DNA of 64,000 nucleotides from a beta proteobacterium AAP65 (GTDB taxonomy: Bacteria; Pseudomonadota; Gammaproteobacteria; Burkholderiales; Burkholderiaceae_C): assembly GCA_001295865.1 (NCBI GenBank), contig LJHW01000004.1:124001-188000 (forward strand), given 5' to 3'. This document shows, one piece after another, positions 51,534-60,699 of the stretch. Positions within the stretch are counted from its first letter, which is position 1; each line of letters starts with the position of its first letter. The notes under the pieces were generated by a model, which saw only the letters and a list, made by a program, of their open reading frames with translations, made no database searches and was not told the DNA's origin. The position numbers were made by a program, and so were the translations under genes.

Positions 51534-52913
51534 ATGGCCACGCTGCCCGCCTTCCTGGGCAAGTACCGCGTGACCGGCGCGCTGGGTGAAGGCGCGATGG
51601 GGGTCGTCTACAAGGGCTACGACCCCGGCATCGGGCGCGAGGTCGCCTTGAAGACGATCCGCCATGCCTTGATGGACAGCGCCGACGGGGCCGCGCACAT
51701 GCTGGCGCGCTTCCGCAACGAGGCCCAGGCCGCTGGGCGCTTGCAGCACCTGGGCATCGTCGCCGTCTACGACTACGGCGAAGAAGGCGACCTGTCCTAC
51801 ATCGCGATGGAGTACGTCGATGGCAACCCGCTGAACCGCTACCTCGCGGGCGGCGAACTGCGCTTCTCGCTGGAGGACGTGCTGAGCCTGGCCTCGCAGT
51901 TGCTGGATGCGCTGGAACACGCCCATGCCAAGGGCGTGTGGCACCGAGACATCAAGCCTGCCAACCTGCTGCTCACGAACGACGGCAAGCTGAAGATCGC
52001 CGATTTCGGCATCGCGCGCATCGAGTCGGCGGCGCTGACCCAGGTGACCAGCGTGGTCGGCACGCCCGTGTACATGGCGCCCGAGCAGTTCATCGGCAAG
52101 CAGATCGACCGCCGGGCCGACCTCTACGCCGTTGGCGTGCTGCTCTACCAGCTGCTGGTGGGTCGTACGCCCTTCCAGGGCAGCCCGGAAGCACTGATGT
52201 ACCGCGTGTTGAACGAAGCGCCCGTGATGCCCTCGGCCATCGACGGCTTCGGGCATGGCGAGCTGTTCGACGCCGTGCTGCAGCGCGCGCTGGCCAAAGA
52301 CCCGCAGCAGCGTTTTGCCAGCGCCTGGGAGTTCAAGCTCGCGCTGCAGGCGCTGCACGGCAAGCCGGTGCAGCCCGTGCTGTCGGACAACACCATGGTC
52401 AGCGTGCGCGCGCGCCCGGCGAGCACGCCGGCCAGCCCGCCCTCCAGCGCCACGCTGCCCACCGACTGGGACCCGGCTGTGCTCGCGCAGGTGGAAGCCT
52501 CGCTCGCACGCCATGTCGGCCCCATGGCCGCCGTGATGGTGCGCCGCACCGCGCGGCAGTGCGCCGACGTGGCCACGCTCTACGCCAAGCTGGCGGAACA
52601 GGTGACGAACCCGACAGCGCGCACCGCCTTCCTCGCACTGATCCAGACCCAGAGCGGCGGCCGCACCTCGGTGCCTTCGACGCTGACGGCCCCGCCCTCG
52701 CAGGCCGGCACCTTGTCAGGCCCGCTGAACGAGGCCTTGCTGGCCCAGTGCACCAAGCTGCTGGCCCAGCACGTGGGGCCGATCGCCAGCGTGGTGGTCA
52801 AGCGCGCCAGCGCCTCGGGCGCGACCCGCGAGAGTTTTTTCGCTGCGCTCGAAAACGCCATCGCCGACCCCGTGGCGCGCGAAAAGCTGCGCGCGGCCCT
52901 GCACAAGCTTTAA
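51534..52913 (+). CDS. Hanks-type serine/threonine protein kinase with duplicated C-terminal repeat
   Basis: A 459-residue cytoplasmic kinase. The catalytic domain (about 10-275) has glycine loop GEGAMG (18-23), Lys40, HRDIKPAN (137-144), DFG (157-159) and APE (182-184), so it should be active. A Pro/Ser/Thr-rich linker leads to two copies of a roughly 55-residue repeat at 313-370 (LARHVGPMAAVMVRR) and 398-457 (LAQHVGPIASVVVKR). No transmembrane segment is seen. The gene lies four bases after the haem-motif HAMP sensor gene and is probably coupled to it. Confidence 0.93.
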   Translation: MATLPAFLGKYRVTGALGEGAMGVVYKGYDPGIGREVALKTIRHALMDSADGAAHMLARFRNEAQAAGRLQHLGIVAVYDYGEEGDLSYIAMEYVDGNPLNRYLAGGELRFSLEDVLSLASQLLDALEHAHAKGVWHRDIKPANLLLTNDGKLKIADFGIARIESAALTQVTSVVGTPVYMAPEQFIGKQIDRRADLYAVGVLLYQLLVGRTPFQGSPEALMYRVLNEAPVMPSAIDGFGHGELFDAVLQRALAKDPQQRFASAWEFKLALQALHGKPVQPVLSDNTMVSVRARPASTPASPPSSATLPTDWDPAVLAQVEASLARHVGPMAAVMVRRTARQCADVATLYAKLAEQVTNPTARTAFLALIQTQSGGRTSVPSTLTAPPSQAGTLSGPLNEALLAQCTKLLAQHVGPIASVVVKRASASGATRESFFAALENAIADPVAREKLRAALHKL

Positions 52914-53122
52914 GCGGCAGCGCCCGCTGCAGGGCCGCGGGCGGCCGGTGGCGCGGTGGCAGGGCCTGCGCCGGCTCTTTTGTCCCGCAGGCGACAAGCC
53001 GCGGGGAAACCCCTCAGGGCTTGTGCGCACACGCACACCACGGGGCTTGTCCTATCCTGCGCCCGGGCCGGCAGAGCCCCCCGGCGGCCGTCATGCCGCA
53101 CGGCGCACCAGGAGACACGTGC

Positions 53123-54103
53123 ATGCAGCGCAAGACCTTCTTGAAGACCGTGGGCGGGCTCTCGGGCCTGGTGGCCCTGGCCTTGTGGGCCGGCTCCGCC
53201 AGCGCCCAGCAGGCCTACCCGAACAAACCCATCCGCCTGGTGGTGACCTTTCCGCCCGGCGGCGCGCCCGACATCCTGGCGCGGCTGTTTGCCGACAAGG
53301 CCCAGCTCGGCCAGCCGGTGGTGGTGGACAACAAGCCCGGCGCCGGCGGCAACATCGGCGCCGAGATGGTGGCCAAGGCCCCGGCCGACGGCCACACGCT
53401 GGTGATGGGCACGGTGGGCACACACGCCATCAACGGCGCGCTCTACAGCAAGATGCCCTACGACATGGTGCGCGACTTTGCGCCGCTGGGGCACGTGGCC
53501 TCGGCCCCCAACCTGCTGGTGGTGAACAACGACCTGCCGGTGAAAAACGTGGCCGAGTTGATCAGCTACATGAAGGCCAACCCCAACAAGCTGAGCTTCG
53601 GCAGCCCGGGCATCGGCACCTCGGTGCACGTCTCGGGCGAGCTGTTTAAGAGCCTCACCGGCACTAGCATGACGCACGTGCCCTACAAAGGCCGGCAGTT
53701 CGCCATTCCTGACCTGGTCGGCGGCAGCATCCAGGTGATGTTCGACAACATGCCCTCGGCATTGCCCATGGCCAAGGACGGCAAGATCCGCGCGCTGGCG
53801 CAGACCACTGCCAAGCGCAGTGCCGCCGCTCCCGATGTGCCCACGGTCGGCGAGACCGTGCCCGGCTTCGAGGCCACCACCTGGTTCGCGATGTTCGCGC
53901 CAGCCGGCACGCCGAAAGACGTGGTGGCCAAGCTCAACGCCGAGATGCAGCGCATCTACAAGCTGCCCGACGTCGCCGAGAAGATGAAGAGCCTGGGCCT
54001 GGAGCCGTGGATCAGCACGCCGGAAGAGCTGAGCGCGTACCAAGCCAAAGAGATGACCAAGTGGGCCAAAGTCGTCAAAGACTCGGGCGCAAAAGCAGAC
54101 TGA
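53123..54103 (+). CDS. Bug-family tripartite tricarboxylate transporter solute-binding protein
   Basis: A 326-residue periplasmic binding protein of the Bug/TctC family: signal peptide (FLKTVGGLSGLVALALWAGSASAQ), then AYPNKPIRLVVTFPPGGAPDILAR and VVDNKPGAGGNIGAEMVAKAPADG, both diagnostic. GGAGA precedes ATG 53123. The TctA/TctB membrane parts are not nearby, as is common for the many orphan Bug proteins of Burkholderiales. The ligand is probably a carboxylate. It is followed after 24 bases by a second Bug protein. Confidence 0.93.
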   Translation: MQRKTFLKTVGGLSGLVALALWAGSASAQQAYPNKPIRLVVTFPPGGAPDILARLFADKAQLGQPVVVDNKPGAGGNIGAEMVAKAPADGHTLVMGTVGTHAINGALYSKMPYDMVRDFAPLGHVASAPNLLVVNNDLPVKNVAELISYMKANPNKLSFGSPGIGTSVHVSGELFKSLTGTSMTHVPYKGRQFAIPDLVGGSIQVMFDNMPSALPMAKDGKIRALAQTTAKRSAAAPDVPTVGETVPGFEATTWFAMFAPAGTPKDVVAKLNAEMQRIYKLPDVAEKMKSLGLEPWISTPEELSAYQAKEMTKWAKVVKDSGAKAD

Positions 54104-54127
54104 CCCATTGCCAACGGAGCACACCGC

Positions 54128-55099
54128 ATGACCACACGCCGCCACATCCTCACCACCGCCGCCGCAGGCGCCGCCACGCTGGCCTTGCCCTCGATGGGCC
54201 TGGCGCAGGCCTTCCCGGCGCGGCCCATCCGCTACATCTGCCCCTGGCCGGCCGGTGGCAGCACCGATGCCGTCATCCGCGCCATCGCCGAGAGCGCGGG
54301 CAAGATCCTGGGCCAGCAGATCATCGTCGACAACAAACCCGGCGCCGGCGGCATGCTGGGCGCCAACGAGCTCGTCAACGCCAAGCCCGATGGCTACACG
54401 CTGAGCCAGCTGCCGCACGGCGTCTTCCGCATCCCGCACATGCAGAAGACGACCTTCGACACGCTCAACGACTTCACCTGGATCGCCTGCCTCACGGGCT
54501 ACACCTTCGGCCTCGTGGTGCCGGCCGAGGGCCCCATCAAGAGCGTGGCCGACCTGGTGGCCTACGCCAAGGCCAACCCCGGCAAGTTCACCTACGGCAG
54601 CACCGGCACCGGCACCAGCCCGCACCTGGCGGTGGAAGAGTTCGCGCAGCGCGCCGGCATCCAGCTGAACCACATCCCCTTCAAGGGCAACGCCGACAAC
54701 ATGCAGGCCATCCTGGGCGGCCACACCATGGCCGCCAGCGACGCTACCGGCTGGGCCCCGCACGTGGCCAGCGGCAAGCTGCGTCTGATTGCCACCTACG
54801 GCAGCAAGCGCACCAAGCGCTGGCCCGAGGTGCCCACGCTGAACGAGCTGGGCTACAAGACCGTGAGCGATTCGCCCTTCGGCGTCTGCGGCCCCAAGGG
54901 CATGGACCCGGCCCTCACGCGCACGCTGCACGACGCCTTCCGCAAGACGCTGGAAGACCCGGCCGTGCTGGCCATGTTCGACAAGTTCGACCAGACCATC
55001 ATCTACATGGGCACCGAGCAGTACACCAAGTGGGCGCGTGAAACCTTCCAGGCCGAGAAGGCGACCATCGAGCGCCTGGGCATGGCGATGAAGACCTGA
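54128..55099 (+). CDS. Second Bug-family solute-binding protein
   Basis: A 323-residue Bug/TctC protein: Tat-like signal (TTRRHILTTAAAGAATLALP), FPARPIRYICPWPAGGSTDAV, IVDNKPGAGGMLGANELVNAKPDG. It is only moderately similar to the preceding copy, so it is unlikely to be a recent duplicate. A putative carboxylate receptor without transmembrane partners in the window. Upstream of a universal stress protein and, beyond that, a tartrate/malate-type dehydrogenase that could use its ligand; this link is speculative. Confidence 0.92.
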   Translation: MTTRRHILTTAAAGAATLALPSMGLAQAFPARPIRYICPWPAGGSTDAVIRAIAESAGKILGQQIIVDNKPGAGGMLGANELVNAKPDGYTLSQLPHGVFRIPHMQKTTFDTLNDFTWIACLTGYTFGLVVPAEGPIKSVADLVAYAKANPGKFTYGSTGTGTSPHLAVEEFAQRAGIQLNHIPFKGNADNMQAILGGHTMAASDATGWAPHVASGKLRLIATYGSKRTKRWPEVPTLNELGYKTVSDSPFGVCGPKGMDPALTRTLHDAFRKTLEDPAVLAMFDKFDQTIIYMGTEQYTKWARETFQAEKATIERLGMAMKT

Positions 55100-55142
55100 A
55101 GCCCGGGTTCCCCGGCACGCGGCAAAGGCGCACACTGAGGGC

Positions 55143-55592
55143 ATGAAGATCTTCCTGCCTGTCGATGGGTCGCTGGCTTCGCTGGCAGCGGTGCACCACG
55201 CGTTGCAGCTGGTGCGGGGTGGGCTGAAGGCCCACTTCGTGCTGGCCAATGTGCAAGAGCCGCCTTCGCTGTACGAAGTGGTGGTGGCGCACGACCCGGT
55301 GGTGCTGGACCAGGTGCGCGCCGACGCCGGTGCCGACCTGCTGCGCACGGCCGAGGCCATGCTCGATGCCGCGGGCCTGGGCTTCGAGAGCGAGGTGGCG
55401 GGGGGCGACCCCGGCCACGTGCTGGTGGACCTGATCGAGAACTACGGCTGCCAGGCGGTGGTGATGGGGGCCCGAGGCGCCGGCGAGTCCGACCACCCCC
55501 TGGGCAGCGTCGCGCTGGCGCTGCTGGCACACAGCCCGGTGCCGGTGACGGTGGTGCGCCCGCCCCGCCCCAGCGAGGGCGCGGCGGGCTGA
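55143..55592 (+). CDS. Universal stress protein (UspA family)
   Basis: A 149-residue single-domain Usp protein. It starts with MKIFLPVDGSLASLAAVHHAL and ends with the ATP-binding motif GARGAGESDHPLGSVALALLAHSPVPVTVV (seen in parts; G-2X-G-9X-G pattern). These proteins aid survival in stress or stationary phase; a specific role cannot be assigned. It converges with the small membrane protein gene four bases beyond its stop. Confidence 0.92.
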   Translation: MKIFLPVDGSLASLAAVHHALQLVRGGLKAHFVLANVQEPPSLYEVVVAHDPVVLDQVRADAGADLLRTAEAMLDAAGLGFESEVAGGDPGHVLVDLIENYGCQAVVMGARGAGESDHPLGSVALALLAHSPVPVTVVRPPRPSEGAAG

Positions 55593-55596
55593 AGCC

Positions 55597-55857
55597 TCAG
55601 CGAGGCCCCGAGGCCGGTGCGGCGGGCGTGCTGATCACGCTCGTCATGCTGCCCACGCAGCCGGCCTTGGGGTCGGCGCGCTGGCCCGCGGTGCAGGCCG
55701 GCACATCGGCCGGGTGCAGCGCCGCGTTGCGCACCAGGCCCGATTTGCGTGTCATCGCCCACACCCCGAAAGAGGCCGTGCCCACGGCCAGCACGGCCAC
55801 CAGCACACGGCGGCGGCGGTTGATGGGGCGGTAGGGATCGGGTTCGAAGTCGGTCAT
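55597..55857 (-). CDS. Hypothetical small single-pass membrane protein
   Basis: An 86-residue protein: basic N-terminus (PINRRRR), one transmembrane helix (VLVAVLAVGTASFGVWAM), then a periplasmic tail with two cysteines (ACTAGQRADPKAGCVG) that could form a disulfide, and a Pro/Ala-rich end. I recognise no family. It is supported as a gene by the coherent topology and by fitting the gap between oppositely directed neighbours. Confidence 0.6.
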   Translation of the reverse strand: MTDFEPDPYRPINRRRRVLVAVLAVGTASFGVWAMTRKSGLVRNAALHPADVPACTAGQRADPKAGCVGSMTSVISTPAAPASGPR

Positions 55858-55991
55858 GGGGGCCGCACTATCGCACGAGCGCCGGCAGGCGCACCGCAGG
55901 GGCGAGGCGCGGCCCTAAGCAAAGCCCACACGCCGGCGCGCCGCGCAGCCCCGTACGATGTTGGCGCCGCCACAGACCCACCGTGCCCACC

Positions 55992-57077
55992 ATGAACCAG
56001 CCTGTCCACCGCGTTGCCGTCATCCCTGGCGACGGCATTGGCAAGGAAGTGATGCCCGAAGCCCTGCGCGTGCTGCAGGCCGTGCAGCAGCGCTTCGGTG
56101 TCCAGCTTGAACTCACGCCCATCGAATGGGCCAGCTGCGACTACTTTGCTGCCCACGGCGACATGATGCCGCCCGACTGGAAGGCGCAGCTGCAAGGCCA
56201 GCACGCGCTGCTCTTCGGCGCCGTGGGCTGGCCGGCCACGGTGCCCGACAACGTCTCGCTCTGGGGCAGCCTGCTGAAGTTCCGCCGCGAGTTCGACCAG
56301 TACATCAACCTGCGCCCGGTGCGCCTGTTCGAGGGCGTGCCCTGCCCGCTGGCCGGCCGCCAACCCGGCGACATCGACTACTTCATCGTGCGCGAGAACA
56401 CCGAGGGCGAGTACACCAAGCTCGGCGGCATCATGTTCGAAGGCACCGAGCGCGAGGTGGTGATCCAGGAGAGCGTGTTCAGCCGCTTCGGCAGCGACCG
56501 CGTGCTGAAGTACGCCTTCGAGCTGGCGAACAGCCGCCCGCGCAAGCACCTCACGGTGGCCACCAAGAGCAACGGCATCGCCATCAGCATGCCCTGGTGG
56601 GACGGCCGCGCCGACGCCATGCACGCGCACTACCCGGCCGTGGCGGTGGACAAGCAGCACATCGACATCCTCAGCGCGCGTTTCGTGCTGCAGCCCGGGC
56701 GCTTCGACGTCGTGGTGGCCAGCAACCTCTTCGGCGACATCCTGTCCGACCTGGGCCCGGCCACCACCGGCACCATCGGCCTGGCGCCTTCGGCCAACCT
56801 CAACCCCGAGCGCAAGTTCCCGAGCCTCTTCGAGCCCGTGCACGGCAGCGCGCCCGACATCTACGGCCAGAACATCGCCAACCCGGTGGCCATGATATGG
56901 AGCGCCGCGCTGATGCTGCAGTTCCTGGGCGAACAGGCGGCGCACGACGCCATCCTGCGCGCCATCGAGGCCACGCTGACGGGCCCGCGCAGCGAGGTCA
57001 CGCGCGATCTGGGCGGCAGCGCCAGCACCACGGTGATGGGCCAGGCCATCGCGGCCCGGGTGGCCGCGGGGGTCTGA
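55992..57077 (+). CDS. Tartrate / D-malate dehydrogenase-type enzyme (isopropylmalate dehydrogenase family)
   Basis: A 361-residue NAD-dependent oxidative decarboxylase of the LeuB/Icd family. Visible are VAVIPGDGIGKEVMPEAL, the substrate-loop region RREFDQYINLRPVR, DYFIVRENTEGEYTKLGG, DVVVASNLFGDILSDLGPA and EPVHGSAPDIYGQNIANPVA. The phrase GDIDYFIVRENTEGEY and the length are typical of tartrate dehydrogenase/D-malate dehydrogenase rather than LeuB, which has a different loop. Start ATG 55992; a GTG three codons upstream is possible. It converges with the peptide-type ABC operon. Confidence 0.88.
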   Translation: MNQPVHRVAVIPGDGIGKEVMPEALRVLQAVQQRFGVQLELTPIEWASCDYFAAHGDMMPPDWKAQLQGQHALLFGAVGWPATVPDNVSLWGSLLKFRREFDQYINLRPVRLFEGVPCPLAGRQPGDIDYFIVRENTEGEYTKLGGIMFEGTEREVVIQESVFSRFGSDRVLKYAFELANSRPRKHLTVATKSNGIAISMPWWDGRADAMHAHYPAVAVDKQHIDILSARFVLQPGRFDVVVASNLFGDILSDLGPATTGTIGLAPSANLNPERKFPSLFEPVHGSAPDIYGQNIANPVAMIWSAALMLQFLGEQAAHDAILRAIEATLTGPRSEVTRDLGGSASTTVMGQAIAARVAAGV

Positions 57078-57081
57078 ACGA

Positions 57082-57888
57082 TCAGGCGGCCGGCCGCACA
57101 AAGCCCGCGGCCGCCGCCATCAGCCGCTGCGTGTAGGGGGCTTGCACGCGCCGCGCCGCCAGGTCGGCCGCGGCCAGCGTTTCCACCGCGCGGCCGCCCT
57201 GCATCACCAGCAGGCGCTGGCACAGGTGCGTGACGACCGCCAGGTCGTGGCTGACCATCACGAAGCTCAGGCGCCGTTGTTCGCGCAGCGCCTCCAGCAG
57301 GTTCAGCACCTCGGCCTGCACGCTGGCGTCCAGCGCCGAGGTGGGCTCGTCCAGCAGCAGCACCTGCGGCTGCAGGATCAAGGCCCGTGCGATGGCCACA
57401 CGCTGGCGCTGCCCACCCGAGAGCTGGTGCGGGTAGCGGAAGCGGAAGCCCGCGCCCAGGCCCACCTCGTCCAGCGCCTGCTGGATGCGGGCCTCGCGTT
57501 CGTCACCCCCCGCCCCGCCCTGCCCCAGGCCGTGGATGGCCAGGGGCTCGGCCAGGATGCGGTCCACCGTCTGCCGCGGGTGCAGGCTGCCATAGGGGTC
57601 TTGGAAGACCATCTGCACCGCGCGCCGCCAGCCCAGGCTGCCGGGCTGCGGCAGCGCCGCGCCGGGCTCGCTGCTGGTGAGGCCGATCTCGCCGGCCGTG
57701 CGCGGCGCGAGGCCGCACAGCGCGCGGAGCACCGTGCTCTTGCCGCTGCCCGATTCACCGACGATGCCGAAGCTCTCGCCCGGCGCCACGTCAAAGCTCA
57801 GGCCCTCGACCGCGGCAAAGCTGCCGTAGACGACACGCAGGCCCTGGACACGCAGGCCCAGCGGCGTGGTGCTTTGCGTGGCGTTCAT
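57082..57888 (-). CDS. Peptide-type ABC importer ATP-binding protein (DppF-like)
   Basis: A 268-residue ATPase of the oligopeptide/nickel group: Walker [19 protein letters not shown]-loop FQDPYGSLHPRQTV (the DPYGSL form typical of DppF/OppF), signature HQLSGGQRQRVAIARAL, Walker [14 protein letters not shown]. It shares a four-base overlap with the DppD-like gene. Last gene of the five-gene importer operon, five bases from the convergent dehydrogenase stop. Confidence 0.93.
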   Translation of the reverse strand: MNATQSTTPLGLRVQGLRVVYGSFAAVEGLSFDVAPGESFGIVGESGSGKSTVLRALCGLAPRTAGEIGLTSSEPGAALPQPGSLGWRRAVQMVFQDPYGSLHPRQTVDRILAEPLAIHGLGQGGAGGDEREARIQQALDEVGLGAGFRFRYPHQLSGGQRQRVAIARALILQPQVLLLDEPTSALDASVQAEVLNLLEALREQRRLSFVMVSHDLAVVTHLCQRLLVMQGGRAVETLAAADLAARRVQAPYTQRLMAAAAGFVRPAA

Positions 57889-58724
57889 CGCGCCCAGGCC
57901 TCGTCGCGCCGCAGCACGGGCAGCGGGTGCCGCGGCGCGTCCAGCTGTGGCAGGCAGTGCAGCAGGCCGCGTGTGTAGGGGTGCTGCGCTTGGTGCAGCT
58001 CGGAAGCGGCCAGGGTCTCCACCACGCGGCCGGCGTACATCACCAGCACGCGGTCGCAGAAGCTGCTGACCAGGCGCAGGTCGTGCGAGATGAAGACGAG
58101 GCCCATGCCGCGTTCGCGCACCAGGCGGTCGAGCACGCCCAGCACCTGCAGCTGCACCGTGACGTCCAGCGCCGAAGTGGGTTCGTCGGCGATCAGCAGC
58201 TCGGGCCCGGCCACCAGCATCATCGCGATCATCACGCGCTGGCCCATGCCGCCCGAGACCTCGTGCGGGTAGAGGCGCGCCACGCGCGGCGGGTCGGCTA
58301 TGCCGACATCCGTCAGCGCCTGCAACACACGCGCGCGGCGCTCGGCGGCGCTGCAGCGGGTGTGCGTGCGCAGCGTTTCCTCGATCTGCGCGCCGATGCG
58401 CATCACCGGGCTCAGCGAGTACTTGGGGTCTTGCAGCACCATCGCGATGCGGCCGCCACGCAAGGCGCGGCGCTGCTGGGGCGGGCAGCGCAACAAGTCG
58501 ACATCACCGAACTGCAGCGCCTTGGCGCTGACCACGGCACCCGGCGCCGTCAGGCCCAGGATGGCGCGGCCGGTCTGGCTCTTGCCGCTGCCCGATTCAC
58601 CCACGATGCCCAGGCGCTCGCGCCCCAGCGTGAAGCTGACGCCGCGCACCACTTCTTGCAGCCCGCCTTCGCGCCGCGGGTAGGCCACGCGCAGGTCGTC
58701 CACCGTCAGCAGCGGCACGCTCAT
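57885..58724 (-). CDS. Peptide-type ABC importer ATP-binding protein (DppD-like)
   Basis: A 279-residue ATPase: Walker [20 protein letters not shown]-loop [16 protein letters not shown] (the DP..SL-P form typical of DppD/OppD), signature [17 protein letters not shown], Walker [18 protein letters not shown], and the C-terminal oligopeptide-transporter tail ([14 protein letters not shown]). Start ATG 58724 overlaps the upstream permease stop by four bases. Confidence 0.93.
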   Translation of the reverse strand: MSVPLLTVDDLRVAYPRREGGLQEVVRGVSFTLGRERLGIVGESGSGKSQTGRAILGLTAPGAVVSAKALQFGDVDLLRCPPQQRRALRGGRIAMVLQDPKYSLSPVMRIGAQIEETLRTHTRCSAAERRARVLQALTDVGIADPPRVARLYPHEVSGGMGQRVMIAMMLVAGPELLIADEPTSALDVTVQLQVLGVLDRLVRERGMGLVFISHDLRLVSSFCDRVLVMYAGRVVETLAASELHQAQHPYTRGLLHCLPQLDAPRHPLPVLRRDEAWAR

Positions 58725-59632
58725 GACGCCGCCCTCGGGTCCAGCGCGTCGCGCAGGCCGTCGCCCAGCAGGTTGAAGGCCAGGCTCACGATGAAGATGG
58801 CCGCACCGGGCGCGGCGGCCACCCACCACTGGTCGAGCACGTAGGCACGGCCGGCGGCGATCATCGCGCCCCACTCGGGCATGGGCGGCTGCGCGCCCAG
58901 GCCGAGAAAGCCCAGGCCGGCGGCGGTGAGGATGATGCCGGCCATGTCCAGCGTCACGCGCACGATGACGCTGGGCACGCACATCGGCATCACATGCCGC
59001 AGCACCACACGCACCGGCCCGGCGCCCAGCAGGCGCACGGCCTGGATGTAGTCGGCCTGGCGCAGCGTGAGCGTTTCGGCGCGTGCGATGCGGGCATAAG
59101 GCGGCCAGCTGGTGATGGCGATGGCGATCACCGCGTTTTCGATGCCTGGCCCCAGGGCGGCCACAAAAGCCAGCGCCAGGATGAGCCGCGGGAAGGCGAG
59201 AAAGATGTCGGTGACGCGCATCAAAAGCGCATCCACCCAGCCCCCGGCATACCCCGCCGCCGTGCCCACCAGCAGCCCGATCGGCGCGGCCAGCACTGCC
59301 ACCAGCACCACCACGAAGAGCGTGATGTGGCTGCCGTGCAGCAGGCGGCTGAAGATGTCACGGCCCTGGTCGTCGGTGCCGAACCAGTGTGTGGCCGAGG
59401 GTGGCTGCAGGCGCTGCGCCAGGTCGCCCACGGTGGGCGGGTGCGGTGCGATCCACGGCGCCAGCACGGCCAGCAGCACCAGCGCCAGCACCAGCACCAG
59501 GCCCACCAGCGCCAGCCGGTTGCGCGCAAAGCTGCGCCAGCCCGCGTAGGCGCGGCCCCAGGCGGCTTGGCGGCGTGAAGCGGGGCGGTCGCTCAGCAGC
59601 CACTGCTGCAGGTCTTGCAGCTGCGCTTTCAT
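58721..59632 (-). CDS. Peptide-type ABC importer permease (DppC-like)
   Basis: A 303-residue permease with an N-terminal cytoplasmic stretch, a first helix (LALVGLVLVLALVLLAVLAPWIAP), the DppC-type motif HWFGTDDQGRDIFSRLLHGSH, and further helices ending with the permease coupling region (EWGAMIAAGRAYVLDQWW). Partner of the DppB-like permease; ATG 59632 overlaps its stop by four bases. Confidence 0.93.
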   Translation of the reverse strand: MKAQLQDLQQWLLSDRPASRRQAAWGRAYAGWRSFARNRLALVGLVLVLALVLLAVLAPWIAPHPPTVGDLAQRLQPPSATHWFGTDDQGRDIFSRLLHGSHITLFVVVLVAVLAAPIGLLVGTAAGYAGGWVDALLMRVTDIFLAFPRLILALAFVAALGPGIENAVIAIAITSWPPYARIARAETLTLRQADYIQAVRLLGAGPVRVVLRHVMPMCVPSVIVRVTLDMAGIILTAAGLGFLGLGAQPPMPEWGAMIAAGRAYVLDQWWVAAAPGAAIFIVSLAFNLLGDGLRDALDPRAAS

Positions 59633-60699
59633 CGCGGCACCTCGGCGCGGGTGTCTCGCGTGCGGGGGTCCAGCAAGCGATACAGCGCATCGCTCAACAG
59701 GTTCAGCACGATGAACACCGTGCCCACCACCAGCGTGGCGCCCAGCACGGCGTTCATGTCGGCGTTCTGCAGGCTGTTGGTGAGGTAGAGGCCCAGGCCG
59801 GGCCACGAGAACACGGTCTCGGTGAGCACGCTGCCTTCCAGCAGGCCGGCGTAGCTGAGCGCGATCACCGTCGCCAGCGGCACCATCGCGTTGCGCAGCG
59901 CGTGGCGCCAGACGATGCGCGCCTCGCTCAGCCCCTTGGCCCGCGCGGCGACGATGTACTCCTGCGCCAACTCGTGCAGCATGAAGCTGCGCGTCATGCG
60001 ACTGATGTAGGCGAGCGAGAAATAGCCCAGCAGGCTGGCCGGCAAGACCAGGTGGCTCAGTGCGCTGCGGAAGGCCGACCAGTCGCCGCTGCTGCGCGCC
60101 GCCAGCGCCGCATCCACCAGCAGCAGGCCGGTGACACGGTCGACACTGAACTCGTGCGCCACGTCGATGCGCCCCGGCCCCGACACCCAGCCCAGCTTGG
60201 CGTAGAACAGCACCAGCGCCATCAGGCCCAGCCAGAAGATGGGCACCGAGTAGCCCACCAGCCCCATCACGCGCACCGCGTGGTCGGCCGCGCCGCCGCG
60301 GCGCACCGCAGCCCACACGCCCAGTGGCACACCCAGGCCGGCGCCGATGAGGATGCCGCAGGTGGCCAGTTCCAGCGTGGCCGGGAAGGCCTGCTTCACG
60401 TCGTCCCACACCGGGTTGGCCGTCAGCACCGAGGTGCCGAAATCGCCCTGCGCCGCCTTGGCAACGTAACGCACGAACTGCTCGTGCAGCGGCAGGTTCA
60501 GGCCCAGCTCTTCACGCGCGCGCAGCACCACGTGCTCGGGCGCGCGGTCGCCCACCACGGCCAGCACCGGGTCCACCGGCACCACACGGCCGATGAAGAA
60601 GGTGACGGCCAGCAGGCCCAGCAGCGTGAGCGCCACCGACAGCGCCAGGCCGCCGGCCGCACGCAACCCGCGCAACGGCCCTGCTTCACGCCATCGCAT
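59629..60699 (-). CDS. Peptide-type ABC importer permease (DppB-like)
   Basis: A 356-residue permease with six or so helices. It has the DppB-type N-terminus (LTLLGLLAVTFFIGRVVPVDPVLA), the periplasmic motif VLRAREELGLNLPLHEQFVRYV, and the C-terminal coupling region (VFSWPGLGLYLTNSLQNAD). Its start shares one base with the stop of the binding-protein gene, so the two are coupled. With the DppC-like subunit it forms the transmembrane channel. Confidence 0.93.
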   Translation of the reverse strand: MRWREAGPLRGLRAAGGLALSVALTLLGLLAVTFFIGRVVPVDPVLAVVGDRAPEHVVLRAREELGLNLPLHEQFVRYVAKAAQGDFGTSVLTANPVWDDVKQAFPATLELATCGILIGAGLGVPLGVWAAVRRGGAADHAVRVMGLVGYSVPIFWLGLMALVLFYAKLGWVSGPGRIDVAHEFSVDRVTGLLLVDAALAARSSGDWSAFRSALSHLVLPASLLGYFSLAYISRMTRSFMLHELAQEYIVAARAKGLSEARIVWRHALRNAMVPLATVIALSYAGLLEGSVLTETVFSWPGLGLYLTNSLQNADMNAVLGATLVVGTVFIVLNLLSDALYRLLDPRTRDTRAEVPR

